A DNA stretch of 64,000 nucleotides, taken from assembly GCF_014643635.1 (NCBI RefSeq), contig NZ_BMJV01000001.1:62001-126000 (forward strand), given 5' to 3'. Position numbers and translations under genes: made by a program. Shown here in pieces: positions 17,217 through 26,851 of this stretch (position 1 is its first letter; each line of letters begins with the position of its first letter). Source of the DNA: Salipiger pallidus (GTDB lineage Bacteria; Pseudomonadota; Alphaproteobacteria; Rhodobacterales; Rhodobacteraceae). The notes beneath the pieces are model-generated. The model did no database searches. It saw nothing but the letters and a program-made list of their open reading frames with translations, and was not told where the DNA came from.

Positions 17217-17938
17217 GCCCGGACGCCTCCATAGCGTCTGTCCCGCGTGCCATAGGCGGACACGAGACGGGAAAATTCCTCGGCCCCGAAATCGGGCCAG
17301 AGCGTGTCGACGAACTCGTATTCCGCATAGGCCGACTGCCACAGCAGAAAGTTCGAGATGCGCGCCTCGCCGGAGGTCCGGATGACAAGATCCGGGTCCG
17401 GCAGCACGCAGGTGTCGAGGTAGCGCGGCAGCGTCTCCTCGTCCACCGAGGCTGGATCGAGCTTGCCCGCCGCGACGTCCTCGGCCAGCCGGCGTGTGGC
17501 GCGGGCCACCTCATCACGGCCGCCATAATTGATGGCGATGGTCAGGTTCACCCCGGTGCAGTCCACGGTCATCTGCTCTAGCTCGTCCATGAGGCGCACC
17601 AGCTTGTGGTCGAGCCGCACCCGGTCGCCGATGAAGCGCACCTGCACGTTCTCGGCCTTGAGCGCCCTCGCCTCCTTGGTGATGTAGCGCCGGAACAGGC
17701 TCATGAGACCGGCCACCTCGGACTGGGTGCGCTTCCAGTTCTCGGTCGAAAAAGCGAAGATCGTCAGATACTTGACGCCTACATCAGGACAGGCCTGGAC
17801 GATCTCGCGAACGCGCTTGGCGCCGGCGTGGTGACCAAAGAGCCTTGGCCGCCCGCGCGCCTGCGCCCAGCGGCCATTGCCATCCATGATGACGGCGACA
17901 TGACGCGGCCCGGCGCCCTCGCGGATCGGTTTGCCCAT
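17213..17938 (-). CDS. uppS: Undecaprenyl diphosphate synthase
   Basis: UppS (241 residues) builds the C55 lipid carrier for peptidoglycan and O-antigen. The cis-prenyltransferase signature HVAVIMDGNGRWAQARG contains the catalytic Asp, and the later segments TIFAFSTENWKR, YGGRDEV and DLVIRTSGEARISNFLLWQSAYAE are complete. ATG 17938 is chosen because GGGAGG lies upstream and the family starts just before this motif. Confidence 0.95.
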   Translation of the reverse strand: MGKPIREGAGPRHVAVIMDGNGRWAQARGRPRLFGHHAGAKRVREIVQACPDVGVKYLTIFAFSTENWKRTQSEVAGLMSLFRRYITKEARALKAENVQVRFIGDRVRLDHKLVRLMDELEQMTVDCTGVNLTIAINYGGRDEVARATRRLAEDVAAGKLDPASVDEETLPRYLDTCVLPDPDLVIRTSGEARISNFLLWQSAYAEYEFVDTLWPDFGAEEFSRLVSAYGTRDRRYGGVRA

Positions 17939-18081
17939 GCGACTGCGTCCTCCCTGCGGCCCGGTCGTGGACCGGTTCTCCAGCCCCGGTGACCCGGCAT
18001 GTTCCGTCTCGTGACCCGGCGTGTCCGATGCCCGCCCGGATGGGCCGGACATCTTTGCCGCGCGCGAAAAGATCCGCAGGC

Positions 18082-18645
18082 TCAAACCTGCATAATCTCT
18101 TCCTGCTTGGTCTCCAGGGCGCTGTCCACCTTCTTGATGTAGGTGTCGGTCAGGTCCTGCACCTCGGATTCCCAGAACTTCTGGTCGTCCTCGGCCATGC
18201 CGTCGCCCTTGGCCTTCTTGATCTGGTCCATGCCGTCGCGCCGCACGTTGCGGATCGAGACCCGGGCATGCTCGGCGTACTGGCCGGCCACCTTCGTCAG
18301 CTCGCGGCGGCGCTCTTCGTTCAGCTCGGGGATCGGCAGCATGATGATGGTGCCGTTCATTTGGGGGTTGATGCCCAGCCCGCTCTCGCGGATCGCCTTC
18401 TCGACCTTGTTCACCATCGACTTGTCCCAGACATTGATGGTGACCATGCGCGGCTCGGGGACGTTGACCGTGCCGACTTGGTTGATCGGGGTCATCTGCC
18501 CGTAAGCCTCGACCTGCACCGGCTCCAGCATGGAGGCCGAGGCGCGGCCCGTACGGAGCGATGCGAATTCCGTACGCAGGTTTGCCATGGCGCCGTCCAT
18601 GCGGCGCTTGAGGTCGTCCGTGTCCAGTTCGAATTCTTCAGCCAT
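18082..18645 (-). CDS. frr: Ribosome recycling factor
   Basis: Frr (187 residues) splits post-termination ribosomes together with EF-G. From ATG 18645 the protein has the normal length and motifs: [36 protein letters not shown], and the C-terminal [19 protein letters not shown] segment. The 166 bases between frr and pyrH contain a copy of the dispersed repeat element. Confidence 0.95.
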   Translation of the reverse strand: MAEEFELDTDDLKRRMDGAMANLRTEFASLRTGRASASMLEPVQVEAYGQMTPINQVGTVNVPEPRMVTINVWDKSMVNKVEKAIRESGLGINPQMNGTIIMLPIPELNEERRRELTKVAGQYAEHARVSIRNVRRDGMDQIKKAKGDGMAEDDQKFWESEVQDLTDTYIKKVDSALETKQEEIMQV

Positions 18646-18742
18646 GATAAATCTTGCCCGCTCAGATGGTTCTCTATTCGGGCCACGTTCTAGAGCAGCG
18701 TCGCCCGGATGTATAGCCTCGCCTCGAAAGCGTGGACCCCTG

Positions 18743-18800
18743 CTTCTTCTCTTGGAAAAATACGCCGGGGGGGGGCGAAGGCGGGGGCAGAGCCCCCTCG
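18743..18800. repeat. Dispersed 3'-end element, copy A
   Basis: The block reads CTTGGAAAAATACGCCGGGG, then a G-rich spacer, then GGGGGCAGAGCCCCC. Read on the minus strand it is a small GC hairpin followed later by TATTTTTC, starting 11 bases after the pyrH stop. Copies B (51721-51793) and C (63400-63462) share the A-rich/CCGGGG core and the GC hairpin. Confidence 0.6.
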
Positions 18801-18811
18801 GCCATGCCCTC

Positions 18812-19537
18812 TCAGCCGACCTTGGTGTAGGTGCCCTGCCCTGCAAGGATGCCGCGGAAGCCGCCCGGCTCGTCCAGCGGGAAGACGATGATCGGCAGGT
18901 TGTTGTCCCGCGACAGCGCGATGGCAGATGCGTCCATGACCTTGAGGTTCTTCACCAGAACGTCGTCGTAGCTCACGCTGTCATAACGCTTGGCATTGGG
19001 GTTGGTGCGCGGGTCGCTGTCGTAGACCCCGTCGGTGCCATTCTTGCCCATGAACAGCGCCTCGCAGGCCATTTCGTTGGCCCGCAGCGCCGAGGCGGTG
19101 TCGGTGGTGAAATAGGGATTGCCGGTGCCCGCGGCAAAGATGCACACCCGCTTCTTCTCGAGATGGCGCACGGCGCGGCGGCGGATGTAGGGCTCGGCCA
19201 CCTCGTCCATGCGGATCGCGCTGATGACGCGGGTGAAGACGCCCAGCTCTTCGAGCGACGACTGCATCGCCAGTGCGTTCATCACGGTGGCCAGCATCCC
19301 CATGTAATCGGCGGTGGTCCGCTCCATCCCCTGCGCCGAGCCCGCAAGCCCGCGGAAGATGTTGCCGCCACCGATGACCATGCAGATCTCGACACCCATG
19401 TCGTGCACCGACTTGATCTCACGGGCGATGCGCTCGACCGTTGGCGGATGCAACCCATAGCCTTGGTCGCCCATGAGCGCCTCTCCCGAGATTTTCAGCA
19501 GCACGCGCTTGTAGGTGGTCTGCGGGATCTCGGTCAT
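18812..19537 (-). CDS. pyrH: UMP kinase
   Basis: PyrH (241 residues) phosphorylates UMP to UDP. Motifs of the bacterial UMP kinase family are intact: [47 protein letters not shown] and [19 protein letters not shown] 19537 has GGAG six bases upstream; ATG 19549 has no ribosome site. It leads the frr-uppS-cdsA-dxr run. The usual upstream partners rpsB and tsf are not next to it here; miaA lies divergently instead. Confidence 0.95.
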   Translation of the reverse strand: MTEIPQTTYKRVLLKISGEALMGDQGYGLHPPTVERIAREIKSVHDMGVEICMVIGGGNIFRGLAGSAQGMERTTADYMGMLATVMNALAMQSSLEELGVFTRVISAIRMDEVAEPYIRRRAVRHLEKKRVCIFAAGTGNPYFTTDTASALRANEMACEALFMGKNGTDGVYDSDPRTNPNAKRYDSVSYDDVLVKNLKVMDASAIALSRDNNLPIIVFPLDEPGGFRGILAGQGTYTKVG

Positions 19538-19662
19538 GTTGCGCTCCATGGCTGCTGGGGTCTAGGATCGGGGCCATATGTGGCGGAAAATGCGCCCGCC
19601 CGCAATGCCGTGAATGCGCCCGATAGCAACCCGATGACGCACCGACCCCAAGGAGAGACCGC

Positions 19663-20559
19663 TTGGCCGACAGACTGACCAGCCTTGCGCCGGATCGCCA
19701 CCGGCATGTGCTGATTGCAGGCCCCACCGCCAGCGGCAAGTCGGCGCTGGCGCTTGAGATCGCGGCGCGCGACGGCGGTATCGTGGTCAATGCCGACGCG
19801 CTGCAGGTGTTCGACGACTGGCGCGTGCTGTCGGCCCGCCCCTCGCCCGAGGAAGAGGCGCAGGCGCCCCACGCGCTGTATGGTCACGTGCCGGGCACAC
19901 AGGCCTATTCCGTCGGGCAATGGCTGCGCGATCTCCAGCCGTTGGTGGCGGGCGGTGAGCGGCTTATCATCACCGGTGGCACCGGGCTGTATTTCACCGC
20001 GCTCACCGAGGGGCTGGCCGAGATCCCTGCCACGCCTGCGCCGCTGCGCGCGCGGGCAATGACGCGGATCGAGGCCGAAGGTCATGACGGCATGGCAGCT
20101 GAGCTTGACCCCGAGAGCCGCGCCCGGATCGACCTTGCCAACCCCATGCGGGTGCAGCGCGCTTGGGAGGTGCTTCAGGCCACCGGGCGCGGCATCGCAG
20201 CATGGCAGGATGACACGCCGCCGCCGCTGCTGCCGCTGACCGAAGTGCAGCCGATTCTCTTTGATGCGCCCAAGGACTGGCTCACCCCCCGCATCGAACG
20301 GCGCTTTGCGGCGATGATCGCGGGCGGCGCACTGGACGAGGCGCGGGCCAACCTGGACGGTTGGCGGCCCGATCTGCCCTCGGCCAAGGCCATCGGCGCC
20401 GCCGAGCTCATCGCGCATCTGCGTGGCGAGATGAGCCTCGAGGACGCGTCGGAGCGTGCAACCATCCTCACCCGGCAATTTGCCAAGCGGCAGCGAAGCT
20501 GGTTCCGGGCACGCATGGCCGGCTGGCCGGTGATCTCGACCGCAGAACTGCCAGCGTGA
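19663..20559 (+). CDS. miaA: tRNA dimethylallyltransferase
   Basis: MiaA (298 residues) adds the dimethylallyl group to A37 of tRNAs reading U-starting codons. The P-loop [11 protein letters not shown], the segment [10 protein letters not shown] (tRNA/catalytic Asp) and [16 protein letters not shown] are visible. The start is TTG 19663, supported by AGGAGA six bases upstream and the absence of a suitable ATG in frame. The stop overlaps the GTG of a decayed AraC-type gene. Confidence 0.92.
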   Translation: MADRLTSLAPDRHRHVLIAGPTASGKSALALEIAARDGGIVVNADALQVFDDWRVLSARPSPEEEAQAPHALYGHVPGTQAYSVGQWLRDLQPLVAGGERLIITGGTGLYFTALTEGLAEIPATPAPLRARAMTRIEAEGHDGMAAELDPESRARIDLANPMRVQRAWEVLQATGRGIAAWQDDTPPPLLPLTEVQPILFDAPKDWLTPRIERRFAAMIAGGALDEARANLDGWRPDLPSAKAIGAAELIAHLRGEMSLEDASERATILTRQFAKRQRSWFRARMAGWPVISTAELPA

Positions 20560-21062
20560 GCAGCTCCCGCGCTTCCGGCGCCGTCTCCGGCACGGACACG
20601 CGGGGCACACCGCTGGCACGGGGCGCACCGGATCGCTGGGCCAGCTGGCGAACTGACACTACCGCCTTCTGCATGACCGGCCGGACCACACGCTGGTCTG
20701 GCTGACCCGGGGACAGGGTCGCGCCATCCTAAACGGTCTGCGCATGGGGGCTGGGCGCCTGTATCGCGCTCTATCTCCCGGCAAGCGTTTTGTATTTAAT
20801 TGGCTCCGGTGCGCGCAGCCTTGGCCTTGTCCTGCATTCTCCACCGGTGATGGGCGAACTCTGGCCCGACATGCCCTGCGTATTTTGGGTGCGTGACGGC
20901 AAGGCACCGGGCAAGCTGACCGGCTTGCTGGGCGCAGGCTGCACGCGGCGCAGGACCTTTTGGCGCAGCCACAGGCACCCGTGAACCGCATTGCAGAAAA
21001 CCTCGGGTTTTACAGCGCGACCTTTTCGCCCGCTTTACCCGCAATAACACCGACCTCCCCGA
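20557..21062 (+). pseudogene. Decayed AraC-family transcriptional regulator
   Basis: Fragments of an AraC-type regulator can be read only by changing frame. Piece 1 (20557-20668) reads TPLARGAPDRWASWRTD; piece 2 (from 20669) reads LHDRPDHTLVWLTRGQGR; piece 3 (about 20754-20935) reads CIALYLPASVLYLIGSG and LGLVLHSPP; piece 4 (from 20939) reads LHAAQDLLAQ...NRIAENLGFYSATF and after another shift FARFTRNNT, the second helix-turn-helix of AraC proteins. Much of the middle, including the first helix-turn-helix, is deleted. It follows miaA directly. The match to the AraC domain is by pattern, not by search. The rest of the gap to 21225 holds no gene I can support. Confidence 0.65.
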
Positions 21063-21224
21063 CCGAGATCCGGCATCGTGTCAAGCCCGGCCCGCGCCGA
21101 AGCGGCTTTGCACGATGATAACCGCAGTCGTGATAGACCTTGCATGGTGCGGGGCCAGGATCTGCTATAGTTTTCCTGTAAGGCGCACTCCGTCGCGTAC
21201 GGAACGGCACAGCAAGGACAGGGC

Positions 21225-22907
21225 ATGACACAGTATCGCAAGCCCGGCGAGATCCACCCGGCAGCTCTCGCCCATGCAAGGGAGCTGTCGGCGGGGCAGA
21301 TCGACCGTCGCGAATTCCTCACTCGGACCACGGGCCTTGGCCTGTCGGCGGCCACGGCCTATGCGCTTGGCGGCCTTGGCAGTCCGGCCGTGGCACAGAC
21401 CTCGGACGAGGCGATGGCGGACACGCGCGACACCTTGCGCATCCAGATGGAGGTTCGTCCGCTGCGTGACCCGCGCCGCGCCGACTGGTCCGAGATCGCC
21501 AACATCTACCGCGGCTGGCTTGAGTATCTCGTGGAGTACGAGCGCGACGGCACCGTGCGCGGCATGCTTCTAGAAGATTGGGAGGTCAGCGACGACGCCA
21601 CCCGCTACCTGCTGCATCTGCGCCCCGAGGTGCGCTGGAACAATGGCGACGCCTTCACCGCCGCCGATGTCACCCGAATGTTCGCCTACTGGTGCGACCG
21701 CAGCGCCGAGGGCAATTCCATGGCTGGCCGCCTTGCGGTTCTCGTGGACCCCGAAACCGGCATGCTGGCCGAGGGCGCGGTGACGGCCCTCGATGACCTC
21801 ACCGTGGAATTGCTGCTGCCCGCTCCGGATGTCACCCTGATGGTCGGCCTGTCCGACTATCCTGCCGCTCTGGTCCATGCCAGCCACGATCCCGAAACGA
21901 TGCTGGAAAACCCCGTTGGAACAGGCCCTTATCTTCCACAGCTTCTAGATCCCGCAAACCGCGCGGTGCTGCAGCGCAACCACGATCATGACTGGTGGGG
22001 CGACACCGCCGAAGGCTGGGGCGGCGCCACTATCGAACGGATCGAGTTCATTGATTATGGCACCGATCCGGCAAGCTGGCTTGCCGCCGCCAAGGCTGGC
22101 GACATCGACATGCTATACGAGAACATCGGCGATTTCATCGCGCTGGCTGATGACATCGGCTGGCAGCGTTCCGAGGTGGTCACCGGCTCGACGGTGGTGC
22201 TGCGCGGCAACCAGCAGGCCCGGGTCGGCGCCACGATGCCATACGCCGACCTGCGCGTGCGACGAGCCTTGCAGCTGGCCATCGACAACGAGATCATGCT
22301 CGAGCTCGGTCATGCCGGCCTTGGGCTCGTGGCGCAGAACCACCACGTCGCGCCGGTGCACCCAGATTACGCAGATATCGGCCCCACGCCTTTCGACCCC
22401 GCGCAGGCACGGGTGATGATGGAAGAGGCCGGAATGACGGAGTTCGAGCACGACCTCGTCACCCTTGATGACGGGCTGGCCATGCGCGCCGGCGATGCGG
22501 CTGCGGCGATGCTGCGCGATGCGGGCTTCACAGTGACCCGCACGGTCCTGCCCGGGTCACGCTTCTGGTCGGAGTGGCAAAGCTACCCGCTGTCGATCAC
22601 CGAATGGAACCACCGCCCCCTCGGGATACAGGTGCTGGCGCTGGCCTACCGGTCTGGTGAGCCATGGAATGAAAGCGCCTACGCCAACCCCGACTTCGAC
22701 GCGCTTGTGGCCGAGGCGTTGACCATCGCCGACGCAGAGGCGCGCAAGGACACCATGGCAAAGCTAGAACGCATGTTGCAGGAGGACGGCGTCATCGTAC
22801 AGCCCTTCTGGCGCTCGCTTTACCGTCACGCACGCCGCGGCGTCACCGGAGCCGAGATCCACCCGTCTTTCGAGATCCACCTTTATAAGCTGGGCCTCGA
22901 CGGCTAG
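21225..22907 (+). CDS. ABC transporter solute-binding protein, family 5, Tat-exported
   Basis: A 560-residue extracellular solute-binding protein of the peptide/nickel (SBP_bac_5) type. A twin-arginine signal, DRREFL at 27-32 followed by a hydrophobic stretch and SPAVAQ, indicates folded export. Typical segments are RYLLHLRPEVRWNNGDAFTAADV, VGTGPY and the C-terminal LERMLQEDGVIVQPFWRSLYR. No permease or ATPase genes lie nearby, so it is an orphan here and its substrate is unknown. The ribosome site AAGGACAGGGC precedes ATG 21225. Confidence 0.85.
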   Translation: MTQYRKPGEIHPAALAHARELSAGQIDRREFLTRTTGLGLSAATAYALGGLGSPAVAQTSDEAMADTRDTLRIQMEVRPLRDPRRADWSEIANIYRGWLEYLVEYERDGTVRGMLLEDWEVSDDATRYLLHLRPEVRWNNGDAFTAADVTRMFAYWCDRSAEGNSMAGRLAVLVDPETGMLAEGAVTALDDLTVELLLPAPDVTLMVGLSDYPAALVHASHDPETMLENPVGTGPYLPQLLDPANRAVLQRNHDHDWWGDTAEGWGGATIERIEFIDYGTDPASWLAAAKAGDIDMLYENIGDFIALADDIGWQRSEVVTGSTVVLRGNQQARVGATMPYADLRVRRALQLAIDNEIMLELGHAGLGLVAQNHHVAPVHPDYADIGPTPFDPAQARVMMEEAGMTEFEHDLVTLDDGLAMRAGDAAAAMLRDAGFTVTRTVLPGSRFWSEWQSYPLSITEWNHRPLGIQVLALAYRSGEPWNESAYANPDFDALVAEALTIADAEARKDTMAKLERMLQEDGVIVQPFWRSLYRHARRGVTGAEIHPSFEIHLYKLGLDG

Positions 22908-22912
22908 GCGCC

Positions 22913-24061
22913 TCAGTCCTCCAAAAGAGGCTCGTACCGCTTGTCGGTCAGGGTCTTGAGAAAGGCCACCAGCGCATCGATGCGCTGATCATCAAGCGCG
23001 GGGCCGATGGTCAACTCGTCCATGGCGATGTTCTCCGCCACTTCTGGCGGACCGAAGGGGGCGCCGGTTTCGGGGTTGATTTTCCGGGCCTCGTTGCGCG
23101 TGTTGTAGGTGTTGTAGAACAGGATCACCGTGCGCAGATCCTCGAAAATGCCGTTATGCATGTAGGGCGCAGTCACAGCAACGTTGCGCAAGGTGGGCGT
23201 CCGGTAGCGCCCCATGGTCTCGGGCGGCGCTCCGGTGCCGGCGTTGCCATGAAGCCCGCCATCCTTGACCGTCACCGCGTTACGCTCGCGCAGTAGGCGG
23301 TTCTCGGGAACGCCGAGGTTGTAATAGCGATAGTCAGAAAACGTCTCTTCGGGGTCAATGGCGCTTGCCTGCAGCTGGTGGCACTGGTTGCAGTTGGTGA
23401 ACTGCTGGGAGAAGAACAGCAGCCGCCCAAGCTCTTCCTGCTTGGTCAGCTCTACCTCGCCGCGCAGGAAGCGGTCGTAGCGGGAATCGAAGGTGGCGAA
23501 CTCCGCGCCGCGCTCGAAGGCAGCGATGGCGCTGGTCATCGCGTCATAGGCGCTGTCCGGATCGTCCAGAACCCCGGCCCCGTACAATGCCGGGAAGGCC
23601 TGCGCATAGGCGGGATCGTCGCGCAGGCGGGCGGCGATGGCCTCGCGCCCGTCCATCCCCATCTCGAGTGGGTTGAGCGGAGGCCCGCCTGCCTGCTCTT
23701 CGAGCGTGCCGGCCCGGCCATCGTGGAACAACCCGCCGACCCATTCGCCATCCTCGGCCCGGCCAAAGCCGGGGATATAGGCGGCATAGGTGGCGGTGGG
23801 CGCATTGCGATCCCCGACCGAGGCCCCATCGTCACCAATGGACGCCGCACCGCGCGGGTCGGCAAAGCCATATTCGGGATCATGGCAGGTGGCGCAGCTT
23901 TGTGTGCGGTTGCGCGACAGGTTCACGTCGAAGAACAGCGCTCGCCCCAGCGCTTCGGCGGTCTGCGGCACCTCGGGCGCGGTGGAGCGCACCGCCGACG
24001 CGGCAAGCCCCGCGACAAGCGCGGCGGCAACGGCTAAACTGTAGATCGGGGCGGATCGCAT
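22913..24061 (-). CDS. Di-haem cytochrome c peroxidase/MauG-family protein
   Basis: A 382-residue exported protein with two c-type haem sites: CATCH in RTQSCATCHDPEYGFADPRG (about 57) and CNQCH in QQFTNCNQCHQLQ (about 220). A signal peptide ends near SAVRS. The segments GLFHDGRAGTLEEQAGGPPLNP and YMHNGIFEDLRTVILFYN are typical of bacterial di-haem peroxidases and MauG relatives. It should act in the periplasm, reducing peroxide or oxidising a protein partner. Stops five bases from the end of the convergent solute-binding protein gene. Confidence 0.88.
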   Translation of the reverse strand: MRSAPIYSLAVAAALVAGLAASAVRSTAPEVPQTAEALGRALFFDVNLSRNRTQSCATCHDPEYGFADPRGAASIGDDGASVGDRNAPTATYAAYIPGFGRAEDGEWVGGLFHDGRAGTLEEQAGGPPLNPLEMGMDGREAIAARLRDDPAYAQAFPALYGAGVLDDPDSAYDAMTSAIAAFERGAEFATFDSRYDRFLRGEVELTKQEELGRLLFFSQQFTNCNQCHQLQASAIDPEETFSDYRYYNLGVPENRLLRERNAVTVKDGGLHGNAGTGAPPETMGRYRTPTLRNVAVTAPYMHNGIFEDLRTVILFYNTYNTRNEARKINPETGAPFGPPEVAENIAMDELTIGPALDDQRIDALVAFLKTLTDKRYEPLLED

Positions 24062-24146
24062 GGCAGGCTCCTGCGCACGGGATTTTCCGCCTGTCTAGCG
24101 CCCTGCCCGGCCAGCGTCAATTTCCGATGGTTTTAGTCGGAAAGGC

Positions 24147-24764
24147 TCAACTGCCCCAGATGGTTTTCACGTAATTTCTTGTCTCGCGGTAAGGCGGCAC
24201 GCCGCCGTGCTTGACCACCGCCCCGGGGCCGGCGTTGTAGGCAGCCAGCGCTAGCCGCCACGAGCCGAAGGCCTGATACTGCTGCTTGAGATAACGCGCT
24301 CCGCCCTCGAGGTTCTGCGCCGGATCGTGCGGGTCGACACCAAGCTGGCGGGCGGTGAACGGCATCAGCTGGGCAAGCCCGATGGCCCCCTTGTGCGAAA
24401 GGGCGCGGGGATTGAAGTTCGATTCCTGCTTCACGAGGCGCAGGAACAGATCCTCCGGGATGCCGTTGCGCCGTGCGGCCCCGCGCGCGAGATCAGCATA
24501 GGCGCCATTGTACGCACCGCGGTAGACCGGCTGGCTCGCCGCCTCGTCACCGCCCATGGGGCCCCACTTCGTCGGCGTCACCACCGATGGTGCGGCAAGG
24601 CGGACCTTGCTGCGCTTTTCTTCGTAGGCGCGCTTTTCAAGCACCCCGGTCTGCTGGCGGAATTGCATCCGGTTGCTGGAAAACAGGCCGTCGGCCGAGG
24701 CGGACGTCGCCCCCAGCGCAGCACACACAAGCACGGGCAGAACCCGCTTCGCCAAACCTCGCAT
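24147..24764 (-). CDS. SLT-type lytic transglycosylase
   Basis: A 205-residue periplasmic muramidase-like enzyme. A signal peptide ends near SASA; the SLT domain (about 95-205) has the catalytic Glu in [22 protein letters not shown], then [27 protein letters not shown] and [16 protein letters not shown] 24764 is preferred over the TTG one codon earlier. It starts about 260 bases from the divergent ssb gene. Confidence 0.88.
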   Translation of the reverse strand: MRGLAKRVLPVLVCAALGATSASADGLFSSNRMQFRQQTGVLEKRAYEEKRSKVRLAAPSVVTPTKWGPMGGDEAASQPVYRGAYNGAYADLARGAARRNGIPEDLFLRLVKQESNFNPRALSHKGAIGLAQLMPFTARQLGVDPHDPAQNLEGGARYLKQQYQAFGSWRLALAAYNAGPGAVVKHGGVPPYRETRNYVKTIWGS

Positions 24765-24952
24765 CAATCACCCTGTCCTGGTCTTCACTATCCCTGAGGC
24801 GCACTATACGGATCACGCCGATTTTCGCCACCCCCGGGCCATGCAGCGCGCAGACACCCGCCGATGCGCCAGCAGAGCCCCCTGTTTGGGCAGGAAATCA
24901 TTAACTATGTCGCGTCATGATGGAATGCGCCGCGAGGGCCGTTCGCCGGTGG

Positions 24953-24970
24953 CGTCCCCCCGGGGGGACG
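24953..24970. repeat. 18-bp perfect GC palindrome upstream of ssb
   Basis: CGTCCCCCC followed directly by GGGGGGACG, 58 bases before ssb. There is no T run. It may be a leader hairpin or operator; the rest of the 264-base gap between the transglycosylase gene and ssb shows nothing clear. Confidence 0.45.
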
Positions 24971-25028
24971 TGTAAACCTGACGGCCAACCCCATCGGGGA
25001 AGAATCGGAACAAAGACATGAGGACGAC

Positions 25029-25577
25029 ATGGCCGGATCGGTGAACAAGGTGATCCTGGTGGGCAATCTCGGGGCGGACCCCGAGACGCGCACCTTCCAG
25101 AACGGGGGCAAGGTCTGCAACCTGCGCATCGCGACCTCTGAGAACTGGAAGGACCGCAACACCGGCGAGCGCCGCGAGCGGACCGAATGGCATTCGGTCG
25201 CGATCTTCTCGGAGCCGCTGGCGCGCATCGCCGAGCAATACCTGCGCAAGGGCTCCAAGGTCTACATCGAAGGCCAGCTGGAAACCCGCAAGTGGCAGGA
25301 CCAGTCCGGCGCGGACCGCTACAGCACCGAAGTTGTGCTGCGCCCCTACCGTGGCGAACTGACGCTTCTGGACAGCCGCCAAGGCGGCGGTGGCGGCGAC
25401 TTCGGTGGTGGCTCGGGCGGCGGCAACTATGGCGGCGGCGGTGGTGACTACAGCGGTGGCGGCGGCGATTACGGCGGCGGCTCCGGTGGAGGCTACGGCG
25501 GCGGGTCCAGCGGCGGCTCCGGCGGTGGTGGCGGTCGCGCCCCATCGCGCGATCTGGACGACGAAATCCCGTTCTAA
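25029..25577 (+). CDS. ssb: Single-stranded DNA-binding protein
   Basis: SSB (182 residues) coats single-stranded DNA in replication, repair and recombination. The OB fold (1-115) begins [18 protein letters not shown] and includes [22 protein letters not shown] and [18 protein letters not shown] Gly-rich spacer of about 55 residues follows, and the acidic partner-binding tip LDDEIPF ends the protein. No GAAC-N7-GAAC SOS site is seen upstream, unlike lexA. Confidence 0.96.
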   Translation: MAGSVNKVILVGNLGADPETRTFQNGGKVCNLRIATSENWKDRNTGERRERTEWHSVAIFSEPLARIAEQYLRKGSKVYIEGQLETRKWQDQSGADRYSTEVVLRPYRGELTLLDSRQGGGGGDFGGGSGGGNYGGGGGDYSGGGGDYGGGSGGGYGGGSSGGSGGGGGRAPSRDLDDEIPF

Positions 25578-25603
25578 GGCGCCAGCGCCCCATTGCACAT
25601 CCA

Positions 25604-25633
25604 AACGGCCCGCCAGATTGGCGGGCCGTTCTT
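25604..25633 (+). terminator. Terminator of ssb
   Basis: AACGGCCCGCC and GGCGGGCCGTT form a perfect 11-pair stem around AGATT, followed by CTTCATT. It lies between ssb and the convergent Ppx/GppA gene. Confidence 0.65.
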
Positions 25634-25664
25634 CATTCTGGATCAGGCGGTTGGGGCTCGCTTT

Positions 25665-26777
25665 TCAGAGAGGTCCGTCCTCGAGCACACCGTCCGCCGA
25701 CATCTGCGCGTAAAGCAGCCCTTCGCGCAGGCCACGGTCTGCAACGGACAGCCGGTCCGTGGGCCAGATCCGCAAAAGCGCCTGCAAAATCGCCGCCCCG
25801 GACATGATAAGAGCCTGCCGGTCCTCCCCGATGCGTGGATCCTTGCGCCGCCCTGCCGGCCCCATCTCGAGGTAGCGGGCGATCACCGTTTCGATCTGGT
25901 CCGAGGTCATGCGCAGCCCGTCCACCTTGGTCCGGTCATACCGCCGCAGCCCCAGATGAGACGCCGCCACCGTGGTCACCGTGCCGCTGGTGCCGACGAT
26001 CTGGAACCCCTCGCGTGCCTGCGCATCCTTGTAGGGCGCGAATTCCGCGAGGTTTTCTTCGAAGAACCAGCTCATCAAGGCATAGCGGGCCGCGTCGTCC
26101 TCCACGTCCGAGAACTGGTCGCGGAGCGTGGCCACCCCGAGGGGCACGGAAATCCAGTCGACCACCTTGGCGGCGGGAAACGGGCTTTCGGGCGGATGGA
26201 ACCCCGCATGCAACCGCATGATCGCCGCAGGCCGGTCGCGCCGGGGGACGGAGTTGAGGTCGATCCACACAAGCTCGGTCGAGCCGCCGCCGATATCCAC
26301 AACCAGTAGCTGTTCGGTCCGCGTTGAAACCAGCGGCGCACAGGAAATCACGGCCAGCCGGGCTTCTTCCTCTGGCTGGATGATCTCGAGTTGGAGGCCG
26401 GTTTCGCGCTTCACTTGACGCATGAAATCGCGGGCATTGACCGCACGGCGGCAGGCCTCGGTGGCCACGAGCCGCATGCGTTCCACCCCGTGACGGCGGA
26501 TCTTTTGCTGACACACCCGCAAGGCACCGATGGTGCGTTGCATGGAGGCACGCGACAGCCGCCCGCTCCTTTCGAGGCCGTGCCCGAGCTGGACCGACTT
26601 GGAAAACGAGTCCACCACATGGAACTGGCTGCCCTTTGGCTGGGCAATCAGCATGCGGCACGAATTTGTACCCAGATCCAGAGCGGCATAAAGCGCGCTC
26701 GGATCGGGCGGTTGGGGCGCGGAGTTCTCTACCGGCTTTGGGAAAACGTCCGCACCTCTGGGACGCCTTGGCGCCAT
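25665..26777 (-). CDS. Ppx/GppA-family phosphatase (exopolyphosphatase/pppGpp phosphohydrolase)
   Basis: A 370-residue ASKHA-fold phosphatase acting on polyphosphate or (p)ppGpp. The phosphate-binding motifs are LYAALDLGTNSCRMLIAQP near residue 33, the EEEARL catalytic-type glutamate segment (about 155), VVDIGGGSTELVW (about 180) and VGTSGTVTTVAA (about 270). It has only the core domain and lacks the long C-terminal HD region of E. coli Ppx/GppA. The choice between the two substrates cannot be made from sequence. Confidence 0.88.
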   Translation of the reverse strand: MAPRRPRGADVFPKPVENSAPQPPDPSALYAALDLGTNSCRMLIAQPKGSQFHVVDSFSKSVQLGHGLERSGRLSRASMQRTIGALRVCQQKIRRHGVERMRLVATEACRRAVNARDFMRQVKRETGLQLEIIQPEEEARLAVISCAPLVSTRTEQLLVVDIGGGSTELVWIDLNSVPRRDRPAAIMRLHAGFHPPESPFPAAKVVDWISVPLGVATLRDQFSDVEDDAARYALMSWFFEENLAEFAPYKDAQAREGFQIVGTSGTVTTVAASHLGLRRYDRTKVDGLRMTSDQIETVIARYLEMGPAGRRKDPRIGEDRQALIMSGAAILQALLRIWPTDRLSVADRGLREGLLYAQMSADGVLEDGPL

Positions 26778-26851
26778 GTCTGAGCGCCTTTCCGAATTTT
26801 AAGTTGGGATCAGGATACGCGGCGTGTCCCGGTGGCGCAAGCACCATGGGC

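Noticed and set aside
23376-23400. Second sigma-54-like sequence TGGCACTGGTTGC
   Set aside because: The GG-GC spacing is 8, not 10, and it lies inside the haem-motif codons of the peroxidase gene on the other strand.
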